Positions 16,959-25,572 of a stretch of DNA of 64,000 nucleotides are shown here, in pieces. The first letter of the stretch is position 1. Every line of letters starts with the position of its first letter. The position numbers were made by a program, and so were the translations under genes. The DNA is taken from NCBI RefSeq assembly GCF_024622975.1, contig NZ_JANJZT010000004.1:1-64000 (forward strand). The letters are read 5' to 3'. Below the pieces are notes generated by a model. It had not been told where the DNA came from, searched no databases, and worked only from the letters and a program-made list of their open reading frames with translations. This DNA is from Blautia caecimuris (GTDB lineage Bacteria > Bacillota > Clostridia > Lachnospirales > Lachnospiraceae).

Positions 16959-17100
16959 AGCCCGAAACATGCATTGCCTCATTCAGGCGGCTGTATTATT
17001 TCTGCACATAAGCAGATGAATGGGGCAAATATATGGGCGGCGCCTGGTATCGAGTGGTTCTGTGGGAATAGAAAATGCAAGAATATATGCCTGGCTGAAC

Positions 17101-17140
17101 AAAACCCCTGACGGATTCATACACCGGCAGGGGCTTGTTT
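17101..17140. terminator. Terminator near the 3' end of folT
   Basis: AACCCCTG (17103-17110) pairs with CAGGGGCTT (17128-17136), followed by TGTTTC on the plus strand and a T-rich tract on the minus strand. It can end both the SSB-like and folT transcripts. Confidence 0.65.
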
Positions 17141-17162
17141 CATCTGTTATTCAGCTGGAAAT

Positions 17163-17735
17163 TCAGGCCTGCCTTACAACAGTCTTTTTAAAGCTGCGGA
17201 AAACGCCTGTCTGTTCAATCAGTCTGGTAATCGTGAAAAAGATAAAGGAGTCAATTGGCCACATGATCAGATTTTTTACTGCGCGTGCAGGCAGAATTGC
17301 AAGGAAACCTTTGCCGTACAGCATGTCAAGCCACAGAGTGTTCAGAACTACATTGACAACAAGAACCACTACCAGCTTGGCGATCAGAACTCTTTTCAGA
17401 GTCAGCTTCTGACGGTAATAAAAGCATCCGTAAATAAAGGCTGCGAGCATTGCGTTAAACGTAAAGCCAAAGAAAAAGGCTCCGTCAGGTTTCATGAAAT
17501 ATTTTACAAGATCCAGAATTCCTGCAAATAAGCCTCCGGTAATGGGACCAAACAGATAGTCAACAATCTGGTTTGGAATACCGGAAAATCCGATTTTGAT
17601 ATACGGACCCAGATTAATGGATGCCACTGAATTCAGGATCAGTGCAAGTGCCGCAAACATTGCGCACATGGCAAGAGCAGGCACACTCTTCAGCTCTTTG
17701 GCTGAAGAAAGAAACATGTTTTTGTTTTTTTCCAT
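17163..17735 (-). CDS. folT: Folate ECF transporter substrate-binding subunit FolT
   Basis: A 190-aa S component of an energy-coupling-factor transporter with about six hydrophobic helices and the S-component motif ALAMCAMFAALALILNS that contacts EcfT; FGPITGGLFAGILDLVKY is typical of the folate subfamily. It would import folates using a shared EcfA/A'/T module encoded elsewhere. The start at 17735 is chosen because GGGAGGTAA lies just before it, although the frame is open further upstream. The assignment to folate is strengthened by the THF riboswitch in its leader. Confidence 0.88.
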   Translation of the reverse strand: MEKNKNMFLSSAKELKSVPALAMCAMFAALALILNSVASINLGPYIKIGFSGIPNQIVDYLFGPITGGLFAGILDLVKYFMKPDGAFFFGFTFNAMLAAFIYGCFYYRQKLTLKRVLIAKLVVVLVVNVVLNTLWLDMLYGKGFLAILPARAVKNLIMWPIDSFIFFTITRLIEQTGVFRSFKKTVVRQA

Positions 17736-17803
17736 AAAAAAATTACCTCCCTTCGCAGATATCTGACCACAATAGGAGATAACCAAAAATATTTACCCTC
17801 TGT

Positions 17804-17902
17804 TGCAGCGAGATGCAACCCATATACCGCAAGATTTCTCTTTTCGTCCTTCCGGCAACTCTCTATCCGGATGGCACTTTACGCATATGAATTTACTCTG
17901 CA
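17804..17902 (-). ncRNA. Tetrahydrofolate (THF) riboswitch
   Basis: On the minus strand, from 17902 to 17804, the leader of folT shows THF riboswitch elements in order: GCAGAGTA, TGCGTAAAGTG, a CCATCCGGAT/CCGGAAGG pairing region, ACGAAAAG, TTGCGGTATATG, and a closing GCATCTCGCTGC that pairs with the first segment. The aptamer binds reduced folates and in Firmicutes typically controls folT by blocking the ribosome site or by termination. Only about 70 nt separate it from the start codon. Confidence 0.85.
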
Positions 17903-17918
17903 TGTCTTTTATGGGTTT

Positions 17919-17947
17919 ATTATATACTATTTTATTACGGCACGCAA
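17919..17947 (-). promoter_or_regulatory. folT promoter
   Basis: On the minus strand TTGCGT (17947-17942), 17 bp, TATAAT (17924-17919). It lies about 20 bp upstream of the riboswitch, the right place to start that RNA. Confidence 0.8.
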
Positions 17948-18114
17948 TAAAAACAGAGCATTTTTCGACATTTTAGTATAGGCAGATTATTTTCACCGAT
18001 TAGAAGGCTTCTGAATACTGACAGAGGACGGAAAAGCTTGCAATTTCAGGCGAACTGAGGTAAGATAAGGACATTGAAAAAGATGCAGTTTCATCAATAT
18101 TAAGAGGAATTGTC

Positions 18115-18627
18115 ATGAAAAAAGAATTAACAGAAGTATACTGCGGAAGCGCGAAGGGAAAGACGACACTGGCTCTGGGGCACAGTCTTCGTGCGGCTGC
18201 TGAGGGAAAGAGCGTTATTATCATTCAGTTTCTGAAGGGAAAAGAAACACGTTCTGTTGATTTTCTGGAGCAGTTGGATGATCTGGATATTAAGATTTTC
18301 CGTTTTGAAAAAAGAGACTGCTGCTATGATGATCTGAGTGATGAGGAAAAGGCAGAAGAACGTTCTAATATCTTAAATGGATTGAATTTTGCCAGAAAAG
18401 TTGTTGTGACCCAGGAATGTGATTTCCTTTTGCTGGATGAAATCCTTGGTGTCATGGAACAGGGAATTGTTTCTGTGGAAACAGTTGCAGACATTCTCAG
18501 GCAGAAAGACGAAAGTATGCAGATTGTTATGACCGGTTCGAATCTGCCGGAAGGATTGAGACCCTATGTGGACACAGTGATAAGGCTCACTGAGGATATG
18601 GTCGGAAATGATTCAGAGCAACAGTAA
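18115..18627 (+). CDS. cobO: CobO/BtuR-type cob(I)alamin adenosyltransferase family ATPase
   Basis: A 170-aa P-loop protein of the CobA/CobO/BtuR family, which transfers adenosyl from ATP to the cobalt of corrinoids. The Walker A motif GSAKGKTTLALG (about 11-22) and the IIIQFLKG strand are typical, and FLLLDEILGVMEQG is the conserved acidic motif. There are no cobalamin genes nearby, so it may serve corrinoid salvage, or it may be one of the CobO-like paralogues of unknown substrate common in clostridia. GAGGAATTGTC precedes the ATG. Confidence 0.82.
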   Translation: MKKELTEVYCGSAKGKTTLALGHSLRAAAEGKSVIIIQFLKGKETRSVDFLEQLDDLDIKIFRFEKRDCCYDDLSDEEKAEERSNILNGLNFARKVVVTQECDFLLLDEILGVMEQGIVSVETVADILRQKDESMQIVMTGSNLPEGLRPYVDTVIRLTEDMVGNDSEQQ

Positions 18628-18693
18628 AATCCGTGATTCGGGAAGACTGTGATTTGCATAATATAGTACAGAAGAATAAAAGGAGGAACTTAT

Positions 18694-19587
18694 ATGGCAA
18701 TTTTTAAGGGCGCAGGCGTTGCTATTATCACCCCGATGCATGAAGACGGGAGTGTAAATTATGAAAAACTGGAGGAAATTCTGGAGTTTCAGATTGCTAA
18801 CAGTACGGATGCTGTCATTATCTGTGGAACAACCGGCGAATCATCTACAATGACTCACGGAGAACATCTGAAAACTATCAAATTTGCAGTGGATAAGGTG
18901 GCAAAACGTGTTCCTGTGATTGCAGGTACAGGCTCCAACTGTACAGAAACTGCAATTATGATGTCAAAGGAGGCTGCTTCCTATGGTGTGGATGCGCTTC
19001 TGGTTGTAACTCCTTATTATAATAAAGCTACACAGAAAGGTCTGATCGCTCATTATACAGCGATTGCCAATGCCGTTCCGGAAACACCGATCATTATGTA
19101 CAATGTGCCAAGTCGCACCGGCTGTAACCTTCAGCCGGCTACCGTAGCCGCACTTGTAAAAAATGTAAAAAATATTGTTGGAATCAAGGCTGCCAGCGGA
19201 GATCTTTCTCAGATTGCAAAAATGATGTCTATGGCGGGAGAGGATCTGGAGCTTTATTCCGGAAATGACGACCAGATTCTTCCGATTATGTCTCTGGGCG
19301 GACTTGGAGTTATTTCTGTTCTGTCAAATGTTGCTCCGAAGCAGACACATGATATTGTTATGAAATTCATGGAAGGAGATACCAGAGAGGCGGCAAGACT
19401 TCAGCTTGAAGCAATTCCGCTGATCAATGCACTTTTCTGTGAGGTAAATCCGATTCCGGTTAAAACAGCCATGAACATGATGGGTATGGAAGTAGGTCCT
19501 CTTCGTATGCCTCTCTGCGAAATGGAGGAGAGCAACAAAGAAACTCTTGCAAAAGCAATGAAGGATTATGGTCTTAAACTTGCATAA
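18694..19587 (+). CDS. dapA: 4-hydroxy-tetrahydrodipicolinate synthase
   Basis: DapA condenses pyruvate with aspartate semialdehyde, the first committed step of lysine and diaminopimelate synthesis in the cytoplasm. At 297 aa it has the normal TIM-barrel length. Signature elements are CGTTGES (45-50), the active-site tyrosine in MYNVPSRTG and the Schiff-base Lys165 in GIKAASGD. AAAGGAGGA precedes the ATG. dapB follows about 108 bp downstream across three tandem hairpins. Confidence 0.97.
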   Translation: MAIFKGAGVAIITPMHEDGSVNYEKLEEILEFQIANSTDAVIICGTTGESSTMTHGEHLKTIKFAVDKVAKRVPVIAGTGSNCTETAIMMSKEAASYGVDALLVVTPYYNKATQKGLIAHYTAIANAVPETPIIMYNVPSRTGCNLQPATVAALVKNVKNIVGIKAASGDLSQIAKMMSMAGEDLELYSGNDDQILPIMSLGGLGVISVLSNVAPKQTHDIVMKFMEGDTREAARLQLEAIPLINALFCEVNPIPVKTAMNMMGMEVGPLRMPLCEMEESNKETLAKAMKDYGLKLA

Positions 19588-19611
19588 ACAAGAAGCCGGA
19601 TCAAATTCAGA

Positions 19612-19683
19612 TGCCTGCCAGTTTACAGGCAATAAAGCAGATATGATTTTACACATATCTGGATGTGTGCATACAGGCACACA
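19612..19683 (+). promoter_or_regulatory. Three tandem hairpins between dapA and dapB
   Basis: TGCCTG/CAGGCA (19612-19617 with 19626-19631), CAGATATG/CATATCTG (19638-19645 with 19654-19661) and TGTGTGC/GCACACA (19664-19670 with 19677-19683) are all perfect stems. None has a T tract. The last ends two bases before the dapB ribosome site. They may affect mRNA processing or dapB translation. Confidence 0.55.
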
Positions 19684-19695
19684 GAGGAGGTAATT

Positions 19696-20454
19696 ATGAT
19701 AAAAATTATGATGCACGGATGCTGTGGCCATATGGGCCAGGTAATCTCAGAACTTGTGGAAAAGGATCCGGAGGCGGAGATCACTGTGGGAGTGGATATT
19801 GCGGATAAAGGTAATACTTCTTATCCGGTGTATACAGATCTTTCTGCCTGTCAGGAAGACGTGGATGTAGTGATTGATTTTTCTTCTGCAAAAGCAGTTG
19901 ATGCGCTTCTTGATTATTGCGGAGAAAGGAAGCTTCCTCTGGTTCTGTGCACAACAGGGCTCAGTGAAGAGCAGCTGGCCAGGGTAGAAGAAACAGCAAA
20001 GAAAACAGCAGTGCTGAAATCAGCAAATATGTCTCTTGGAATCAATACCCTTCTGAAACTGATCCAGGAGGCGGCCAGGGTTCTGGCAACAGCCGGATTT
20101 GATATGGAGATTGTAGAACGCCATCACCGTCTGAAGCTGGATGCCCCAAGCGGAACTGCTCTTGCGCTGGCAGACAGTCTCAATGAAGCTATGGGCAATG
20201 AATATAAATATGTTTATGACCGCAGCCAGAAGAGAGAAATGCGCTCTGATAAAGAAATTGGTATCTCTGCTGTTCGGGGAGGAACAATCGTAGGAGAGCA
20301 TGAGGTGATCTTTGCAGGTCCGGATGAAGTGATTGAATTTAAGCATACCGCATATTCAAAAGCTGTATTTGGAAAAGGCGCTGTTGAGGCAGCTAAATTC
20401 CTGGCAGGAAAGCCGGCAGGCCGTTATGATATGGCCGATGTGATCGAGGGTTAA
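19696..20454 (+). CDS. dapB: 4-hydroxy-tetrahydrodipicolinate reductase
   Basis: DapB reduces the DapA product with NAD(P)H in the diaminopimelate/lysine pathway. The 252-aa protein begins with the dinucleotide-binding MIKIMMHGCCGHMG. It carries the conserved VERHHRLKLDAPSGTAL catalytic loop and the VRGGTIVGEHEVIFAG segment. The start at 19696 is used because GGAGGTAATT lies just before it, although the frame is open 33 bases upstream. A terminator follows at once. Confidence 0.97.
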   Translation: MIKIMMHGCCGHMGQVISELVEKDPEAEITVGVDIADKGNTSYPVYTDLSACQEDVDVVIDFSSAKAVDALLDYCGERKLPLVLCTTGLSEEQLARVEETAKKTAVLKSANMSLGINTLLKLIQEAARVLATAGFDMEIVERHHRLKLDAPSGTALALADSLNEAMGNEYKYVYDRSQKREMRSDKEIGISAVRGGTIVGEHEVIFAGPDEVIEFKHTAYSKAVFGKGAVEAAKFLAGKPAGRYDMADVIEG

Positions 20455-20461
20455 TAATCAG

Positions 20462-20501
20462 GGCAGGACAAGTGCTGAAAAGCAGTAGTCCTGCCTTTTT
20501 T
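20462..20501 (+). terminator. Terminator after dapB
   Basis: GGCAGGAC (20462-20469) pairs with GTCCTGCC (20488-20495), followed by TTTTTTGG. Confidence 0.9.
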
Positions 20502-20586
20502 GGAATTTTTTTCACGAATAAAACTGAAAAAATTACGCATATTACCTGTATGAGCTTTAAAATTCCAAGAAAAGGAGACAATCAGG

Positions 20587-21048
20587 ATGAAAAACATCAA
20601 AAAGATCATTACAGGTATGATGCTTGTACTGGCATTAACTGCATTTACCGCCTGTGGAGAAAGAACAGACAATAATGCAGACGAAACAAACACAGCAAAA
20701 GATAACGTGATGGACAACGGAGACAGAGACAACAACATGGATAATAAGGATGCAGTTCCGGATGCTGACAGGACAGATGATAATAGGACAGATAACAATG
20801 GGACTTCTGCGGATACAGATACAAAGAATGACAATACTGCATCTGAAAATAACGCTGCTGATGACAACACTGTTGCAGGAGACAGAACAGATGATGTTGC
20901 GGACGGCACCATGGATCAGAGTACTGACAGAAATGATGATACCGTTTCCGGTGAGCTGGGAAACAGTGTAAAAGATCTCGGCGAGGGCGTGGGCAACGCA
21001 GTAGAAGATGTAGGTGACGCAGTGGGAAATGCGGCAGAGGGAAGGTAG
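20587..21048 (+). CDS. Small Asp/Asn-rich lipoprotein
   Basis: A 153-aa secreted lipoprotein: lysine-rich n-region, hydrophobic core and a lipobox-like FTAC with Cys23. The mature part (about 25-115) is low-complexity sequence rich in Asp, Asn and Thr. The last 30 residues form a repetitive GNAVEDVGDAVGNA-type amphipathic segment. No enzymatic domain is seen. AAAGGAGA precedes the ATG. The function is unknown; acidic low-complexity lipoproteins like this are common in gut Firmicutes. Confidence 0.75.
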   Translation: MKNIKKIITGMMLVLALTAFTACGERTDNNADETNTAKDNVMDNGDRDNNMDNKDAVPDADRTDDNRTDNNGTSADTDTKNDNTASENNAADDNTVAGDRTDDVADGTMDQSTDRNDDTVSGELGNSVKDLGEGVGNAVEDVGDAVGNAAEGR

Positions 21049-21317
21049 CTTTTTATTTACTGGTAAAACAGTACGTTCTGTACAGGCCATTCCGGTGAAT
21101 AAGAAACACTTCCACAGGATGCGGCCAGATGCCTGCGGAATATGACGGCTTACGGCAGTCTGCATCTGGTCTGCAGCTGCTGCCATACAGAGACATGCCG
21201 ATACGGGACAGTATCTGTAGGAGCATGTCCTTACATAGAAACATATTACGTGCTGCAATATATTCTGTAAAAGACAGGAAGTACAGGATATGTGCAGGGA
21301 TAAAGGAGGATGAATCA

Positions 21318-22088
21318 GTGAAATTCCGTCCGTGTATTGACATACATAATGGTAAGGTGAAACAGATTGTTGGGGGAAGTCTGAGAGACACAGGCGATCA
21401 GGCAAGAGAGAATTTTGTGTCAGAGCAGGATGCTGCTTTTTATGCGGCGCTGTACAGAGATTCCGGATTACAGGGAGGCCATGTGATCCTTCTCAATCCG
21501 GAAGATTCACCCTATTTTCAGGAAACAAAAAAACAGGCGCTGAACGCTTTAAAAACCTATCCGGGAGGCCTTCAGATCGGCGGAGGGGTCTGCCCGGAAA
21601 ATGCAGAGGATTATCTTGATGCAGGCGCAAGTCATGTGATTGTTACCTCCTATGTTTTCCGAAATGGAAGGCTGTCCTGGGAAAACCTGGAAAAAATAGA
21701 AAAAGAAACAGGAAAAGAGCATCTGGTACTTGATCTCAGCTGTCGGAAAAAGAACGGAGCTTACTACATCGTAACGGACAGATGGCAGAAATTTACAGAT
21801 GTAAAGATAACTTTGGATACATTGAGGGAGCTTGGCGCCCACTGCGATGAATTTCTGATTCATGGCGTAGATGTAGAAGGAAAAGCCGGAGGAATTGAGG
21901 CAGAACTGGTAAAGCTGCTTGCAGAGTATGGAGAACGGTCAGTAACTTATGCGGGCGGTGTGGGAAGTATGGAGGACATTCGTACTCTTGAAATTTATGG
22001 AAAAGGAAAACTGGATGTAACGGTAGGAAGCGCTCTGGATCTTTTTGGCGGAAAGATACCGTTTGACAGTCTGAAAAAGCTTAAATAG
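21318..22088 (+). CDS. hisA: HisA of the eukaryotic (HIS6) type
   Basis: Phosphoribosylformimino-AICAR-P isomerase, the Amadori isomerisation of histidine biosynthesis. The 256-aa TIM barrel starts KFRPCIDIHNGKVKQIVGG, characteristic of the fungal/plant HIS6 branch rather than ordinary bacterial HisA. It also has LQIGGGVCPENA, DAGASHVIVTSYVF and TYAGGVGSMED phosphate-binding loops. GTG 21318 is the start, with AAAGGAGG 8 bases before. No other his genes are nearby, so it works with a his operon elsewhere or is a paralogue. Confidence 0.85.
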   Translation: MKFRPCIDIHNGKVKQIVGGSLRDTGDQARENFVSEQDAAFYAALYRDSGLQGGHVILLNPEDSPYFQETKKQALNALKTYPGGLQIGGGVCPENAEDYLDAGASHVIVTSYVFRNGRLSWENLEKIEKETGKEHLVLDLSCRKKNGAYYIVTDRWQKFTDVKITLDTLRELGAHCDEFLIHGVDVEGKAGGIEAELVKLLAEYGERSVTYAGGVGSMEDIRTLEIYGKGKLDVTVGSALDLFGGKIPFDSLKKLK

Positions 22089-22115
22089 GAACCAGAGTCA
22101 AAGCATGGAGGAATT

Positions 22116-22676
22116 ATGTCAACAATAACAAAGAGAGCTCTTGCAGAAGCTCTGAAAAAAATGATGGAAAAGAAGCCTCTTTCCAAAATCACTGTGACAG
22201 ACCTTGCAGAAGCCTGTGGGATTAACAGACACACTTTTTATTATCATTTCAGGGATATTTATGATCTGGTGGAGTGGATTTATTGCAGTGAGGTGGAAAG
22301 AGCCATTATGGGAGACGATCCTGCTGACAGCTGGGAAGAACGTTTTCGGAGGTTTTTTACCTATGCCCGGGAAAATAAAAAATTTATCATGAGTACTTAC
22401 GCATGTGTTCAGAAAGATTATCTTCTGAGGTTTATGTATACATATATTGTTAAAATTATCAGTAATATTTTGGATGAGATGGCAGAGGGAATAACGGTTG
22501 CTCCCGAAAAACGAAAATTTATTACAGATTTTTATACCTATGCCTTTGAAGGAATTATTTTTTCATGGGTAAGAGACGGAATGGAGCAGGATCCCGAGGA
22601 ATTGATAAAAATGCTGGGAGCTATAATCACAAGAGGGAATGAGGAAAATTCTCTTCTTCGTATTCTGGAAACCTGA
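22116..22676 (+). CDS. TetR/AcrR-family transcriptional regulator
   Basis: A 186-aa repressor with an N-terminal helix-turn-helix (about 8-55, ITVTDLAEACGINRHTFYYHFRDIYDLVEWI) and a C-terminal ligand domain of the TetR_C/DhaS-like type. It follows hisA by 27 bp, precedes a radical SAM gene, and ends at its own terminator. The ligand is unknown. It may control the downstream radical SAM gene. Confidence 0.88.
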   Translation: MSTITKRALAEALKKMMEKKPLSKITVTDLAEACGINRHTFYYHFRDIYDLVEWIYCSEVERAIMGDDPADSWEERFRRFFTYARENKKFIMSTYACVQKDYLLRFMYTYIVKIISNILDEMAEGITVAPEKRKFITDFYTYAFEGIIFSWVRDGMEQDPEELIKMLGAIITRGNEENSLLRILET

Positions 22677-22711
22677 ATTTAATAAAGATACAGAGCTTTT
22701 TAGCCAGATAG

Positions 22712-22748
22712 AGGACAGTGGTAAAAAACTAAACACTGTCCTGTTTTT
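22712..22748 (+). terminator. Terminator after the TetR gene
   Basis: AGGACAGTG (22712-22720) pairs with CACTGTCCT (22734-22742), followed by GTTTTTG. Confidence 0.85.
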
Positions 22749-22849
22749 GTTTATGGAAAAAATAACACAGGAGAATATAATGTGTTTATGAACATAAGAA
22801 AAGATATGATTGACCATGCGCAGCAGGCGCTGTAAGGAGGAGTTTTCAG

Positions 22850-24235
22850 ATGAACAGGGTAACACACGCAGCAGGAAGAAAGGTATTTTCCAGAATCGTA
22901 GATCATGAGCTTAGCCAGATCAGTAAGAACCGGGAACAGGCCTATGAAAAAATCCTTGATACTGCACAGAAGTATATGGATGAATTTGATCTGGGGATCA
23001 ACTGGGAATATCTGAGGAGAGTAACTTTAAACCAGGGATATACCCTGAATACATATATTAATTCCATGGCTGATCAGCTGCATCCCAATGTGCTGAAGAC
23101 AACTCTTCTGAATCTGGGATATGAAGCGTTTTATAATGGAACCAGGACAATCCGCGAAATGAGAAAGATCCATAACTGCAACATTCCCTGGATTATCTTA
23201 ATGGATCCTACAAGTGCCTGTAACCTGCACTGTACCGGATGCTGGGCAGCGGAGTATGGAAATAAACTGAATCTGACCTTTGACGAAATGGATTCTGTGA
23301 TCACGCAGGGAAAAGAACTGGGGATTTATTTTTATATGCTTACAGGCGGAGAGCCTCTTGTACGTAAAAAAGACGTGATTGCTCTCTGCAAAAAGCATAA
23401 TGACTGTATTTTTCTGGCATATACCAATGGTACTCTTGTGGATGAGGAACTGTGCCGTCAGATGCAGGAGGCAGGAAATCTTTTTCTTGCGCTCAGTCTC
23501 GAAGGAAAACCGGAAGTTAATGATCTTCGCCGGGGCGAGGGTGTTTACGGAAAGGTTATGCATGCCATGGAGCTTCTGAAAGAAAACGGTCTTGTATTCG
23601 GAACCTCCATCTGTTATACAAGCCAGAATATTGAAAGTGTTACAAACGATGAGTTTATTCAGATGCTGGTGGAAAAAGGCTGCCGGTATTCTCTGTATTT
23701 CCACTATATGCCGGTTGGAAACGAGGCTTCACCGGAACTGCTTCCCACAGTGGAGCAGAGAACATATATGCACCACAGAGTCAGGGAAATCCGCAATATG
23801 GAACATGGGCCGGGACTTTTTACCATGGACTTCCAGAATGACGGTGAGTTTGTAGGAGGCTGTATTGCAGGCGGAAGAAATTATTTTCATATTAATGCAA
23901 ACGGAGACGCGGAACCCTGTGTATTTATCCATTATTCCAATGGAAATATCAGAGAAAATACAATTCTTGAGATACTGAAACAGCCGTTATTTATGGCTTA
24001 CCACAACAATCAGGCGTTTAACGACAATATGCTTCGTCCATGTCCCATGCTGGAGAATCCTGAGATCCTTCAGAGGCTTGTAAAAGAATCCGGCGCACAT
24101 TCCACAGATCTTCAGTCGCCGGAAACCCCGGAACATCTTTGCGGAAAATGCGTGGAATATGCAGCGAAATGGGCTCCGGAGGCAGAAAGGCTCTGGAAAG
24201 AGACACAGGAGAAGAAAGCTTCCAGATCCTTTTAA
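22850..24235 (+). CDS. Radical SAM protein
   Basis: A 461-aa radical S-adenosylmethionine enzyme. The 4Fe-4S motif CxxxCxxC is at Cys124, Cys128 and Cys131 (SACNLHCTGCWA), followed by the SAM-binding GGEP in FYMLTGGEPLVRK. An N-terminal helical extension of about 110 residues precedes the barrel. The C-terminal part has further cysteines (GGCIAGGRNYFHINANGDAEPCVF, CPMLENPE, LCGKCVEYA), resembling a SPASM/twitch auxiliary cluster region. The substrate is unknown; similar proteins modify peptides or lipids. AAGGAGGAG precedes the ATG. The adjacent TetR regulator may control it. Confidence 0.85.
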   Translation: MNRVTHAAGRKVFSRIVDHELSQISKNREQAYEKILDTAQKYMDEFDLGINWEYLRRVTLNQGYTLNTYINSMADQLHPNVLKTTLLNLGYEAFYNGTRTIREMRKIHNCNIPWIILMDPTSACNLHCTGCWAAEYGNKLNLTFDEMDSVITQGKELGIYFYMLTGGEPLVRKKDVIALCKKHNDCIFLAYTNGTLVDEELCRQMQEAGNLFLALSLEGKPEVNDLRRGEGVYGKVMHAMELLKENGLVFGTSICYTSQNIESVTNDEFIQMLVEKGCRYSLYFHYMPVGNEASPELLPTVEQRTYMHHRVREIRNMEHGPGLFTMDFQNDGEFVGGCIAGGRNYFHINANGDAEPCVFIHYSNGNIRENTILEILKQPLFMAYHNNQAFNDNMLRPCPMLENPEILQRLVKESGAHSTDLQSPETPEHLCGKCVEYAAKWAPEAERLWKETQEKKASRSF

Positions 24236-24299
24236 GAAAAAACTACATTTGGTGATTTGCAGCAGAAATAATGCTTTTAGTTTTTGCTGAAGAATAAAG

Positions 24300-24354
24300 A
24301 ATACAGGTATCTTGAAATCCGAAATATCAGGATGGAAAAGAGCCTGTATTTTTT
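24300..24354 (+). terminator. Terminator after the radical SAM gene
   Basis: AATACAGG (24300-24307) pairs with CCTGTATT (24343-24350), then TTTT. The loop is long (35 nt). Confidence 0.65.
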
Positions 24355-24468
24355 GCTTTATTTTGGTGGTTCCATTTTTCTGTGATTTGTATTAGAATAA
24401 ATGATAATGAAGTCGTACAAACGCGGCAGCACATGATACAAGATACTGAATAAGGATTGGAGACATAT

Positions 24469-25245
24469 ATGAAGGTTGTAATTTTGGCAGGCGGATTTGG
24501 CACAAGGATCAGTGAGGAAAGCCACCTGAAACCGAAGCCCATGATCGAGATAGGTGAAAAGCCGATTTTGTGGCATATTATGAAAATGTATTCTCATTAT
24601 GGATTTCATGAATTTGTAATCTGCTGCGGTTACAAACAGCATGTGATCAAGGAGTGGTTTGCAGATTATTATTTGCACAACAGTAATATTACCTTTGATT
24701 TTACTCAGGAAAACAAAATGATCGTTCACAATAATGTCCTGGAACCGTGGAAAGTAACACTGGTGGATACCGGACTGAATACGATGACCGGAGGCAGGAT
24801 AAAAAGAGTCAGGGAATATCTGGACGGAGACACGTTTATGCTGACTTATGGGGATGGAGTTGCAGATATTGATCTGAAGGAACTTCTGGATTATCACAGA
24901 TCCCATGGAAAAATGGCAACCATTACAGCAGCCCAGCCAGGAGGACGTTTTGGAATTCTGGATATCTGTGAAGATGGAACCATTACGAATTTTAAGGAAA
25001 AGAAAAAAGAGGACGGGGGCTGGATCAACGCCGGATTTATGGTTCTGGAACCGGAGATCATGGATCTTATTGAGGGTGACGATACTGTGTTTGAAAAGGA
25101 ACCATTGGTGGAGGCAGCCAGAAGAGGAGAACTGAACGCTTACCGGCACAAGGGCTTCTGGCAGTGTATGGACACATTAAGAGAAAAGAATCTTCTGGAA
25201 GAGCTGTGGCAGAAGGGGCAGGCTCCCTGGAAGAGCTGGGAATAA
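24469..25245 (+). CDS. rfbF: Glucose-1-phosphate cytidylyltransferase
   Basis: A 258-aa nucleotidyltransferase making CDP-glucose from CTP and glucose-1-phosphate, the first step toward CDP-3,6-dideoxyhexoses or CDP-ribitol-like surface sugars. The signature KVVILAGGFGTRI, the KPKPMIEIGEKPILWHIM segment and FMLTYGDGVADID are typical of RfbF. ATG 24469, 6 bases after GGAG, is preferred to the upstream TTG. The usual partner rfbG (CDP-glucose dehydratase) is not adjacent; a ferredoxin-like gene follows. Confidence 0.9.
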   Translation: MKVVILAGGFGTRISEESHLKPKPMIEIGEKPILWHIMKMYSHYGFHEFVICCGYKQHVIKEWFADYYLHNSNITFDFTQENKMIVHNNVLEPWKVTLVDTGLNTMTGGRIKRVREYLDGDTFMLTYGDGVADIDLKELLDYHRSHGKMATITAAQPGGRFGILDICEDGTITNFKEKKKEDGGWINAGFMVLEPEIMDLIEGDDTVFEKEPLVEAARRGELNAYRHKGFWQCMDTLREKNLLEELWQKGQAPWKSWE

Positions 25246-25265
25246 GAAAAGAAAGGAGACAGGAT

Positions 25266-25451
25266 ATGAAGCGGGAGAAAGAAGCATGTCATTGCAAGAA
25301 CATTACCTATGGTATGATTGAGGATGCGGTAAAATCAGGCGCATCTACCTACGAGGAAGTCCAGAAGCTTACCGGCTTCGGTACCGGATGCGGCAAGTGC
25401 AGAGATTTTATCCGTTGTCTGGTTCGCGATATAGTGGAGGAAAATCAGTAA
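25266..25451 (+). CDS. BFD-like [2Fe-2S] protein
   Basis: A 61-aa protein with the four-cysteine pattern of bacterioferritin-associated ferredoxins: Cys-x-Cys at CHCKNITYGMI and Cys-x2-Cys at GFGTGCGKC. It should bind one 2Fe-2S cluster and act as a small electron carrier or cluster donor. AAAGGAGACAGG precedes ATG 25266; the longer upstream reading lies inside rfbF. It is 20 bp after rfbF and ends at a strong terminator. Confidence 0.85.
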   Translation: MKREKEACHCKNITYGMIEDAVKSGASTYEEVQKLTGFGTGCGKCRDFIRCLVRDIVEENQ

Positions 25452-25467
25452 AAAATAAGAAATGCAA

Positions 25468-25516
25468 AAAGAGTACAGACCACCTCAGTATCTGAGGAAT
25501 CTGTACTCTTTATTAT
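25468..25516. terminator. Terminator after the BFD-like gene
   Basis: AAAAGAGTACAGA pairs with TCTGTACTCTTT (ending near 25514), with A and T tracts on both sides, so it can work for either strand before the convergent FUSC gene. Confidence 0.82.
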
Positions 25517-25572
25517 TTACCGGGAAAATTCATACCTTCTGTACTTATTTTCCTGAGAAAAATGCTCTGCTT

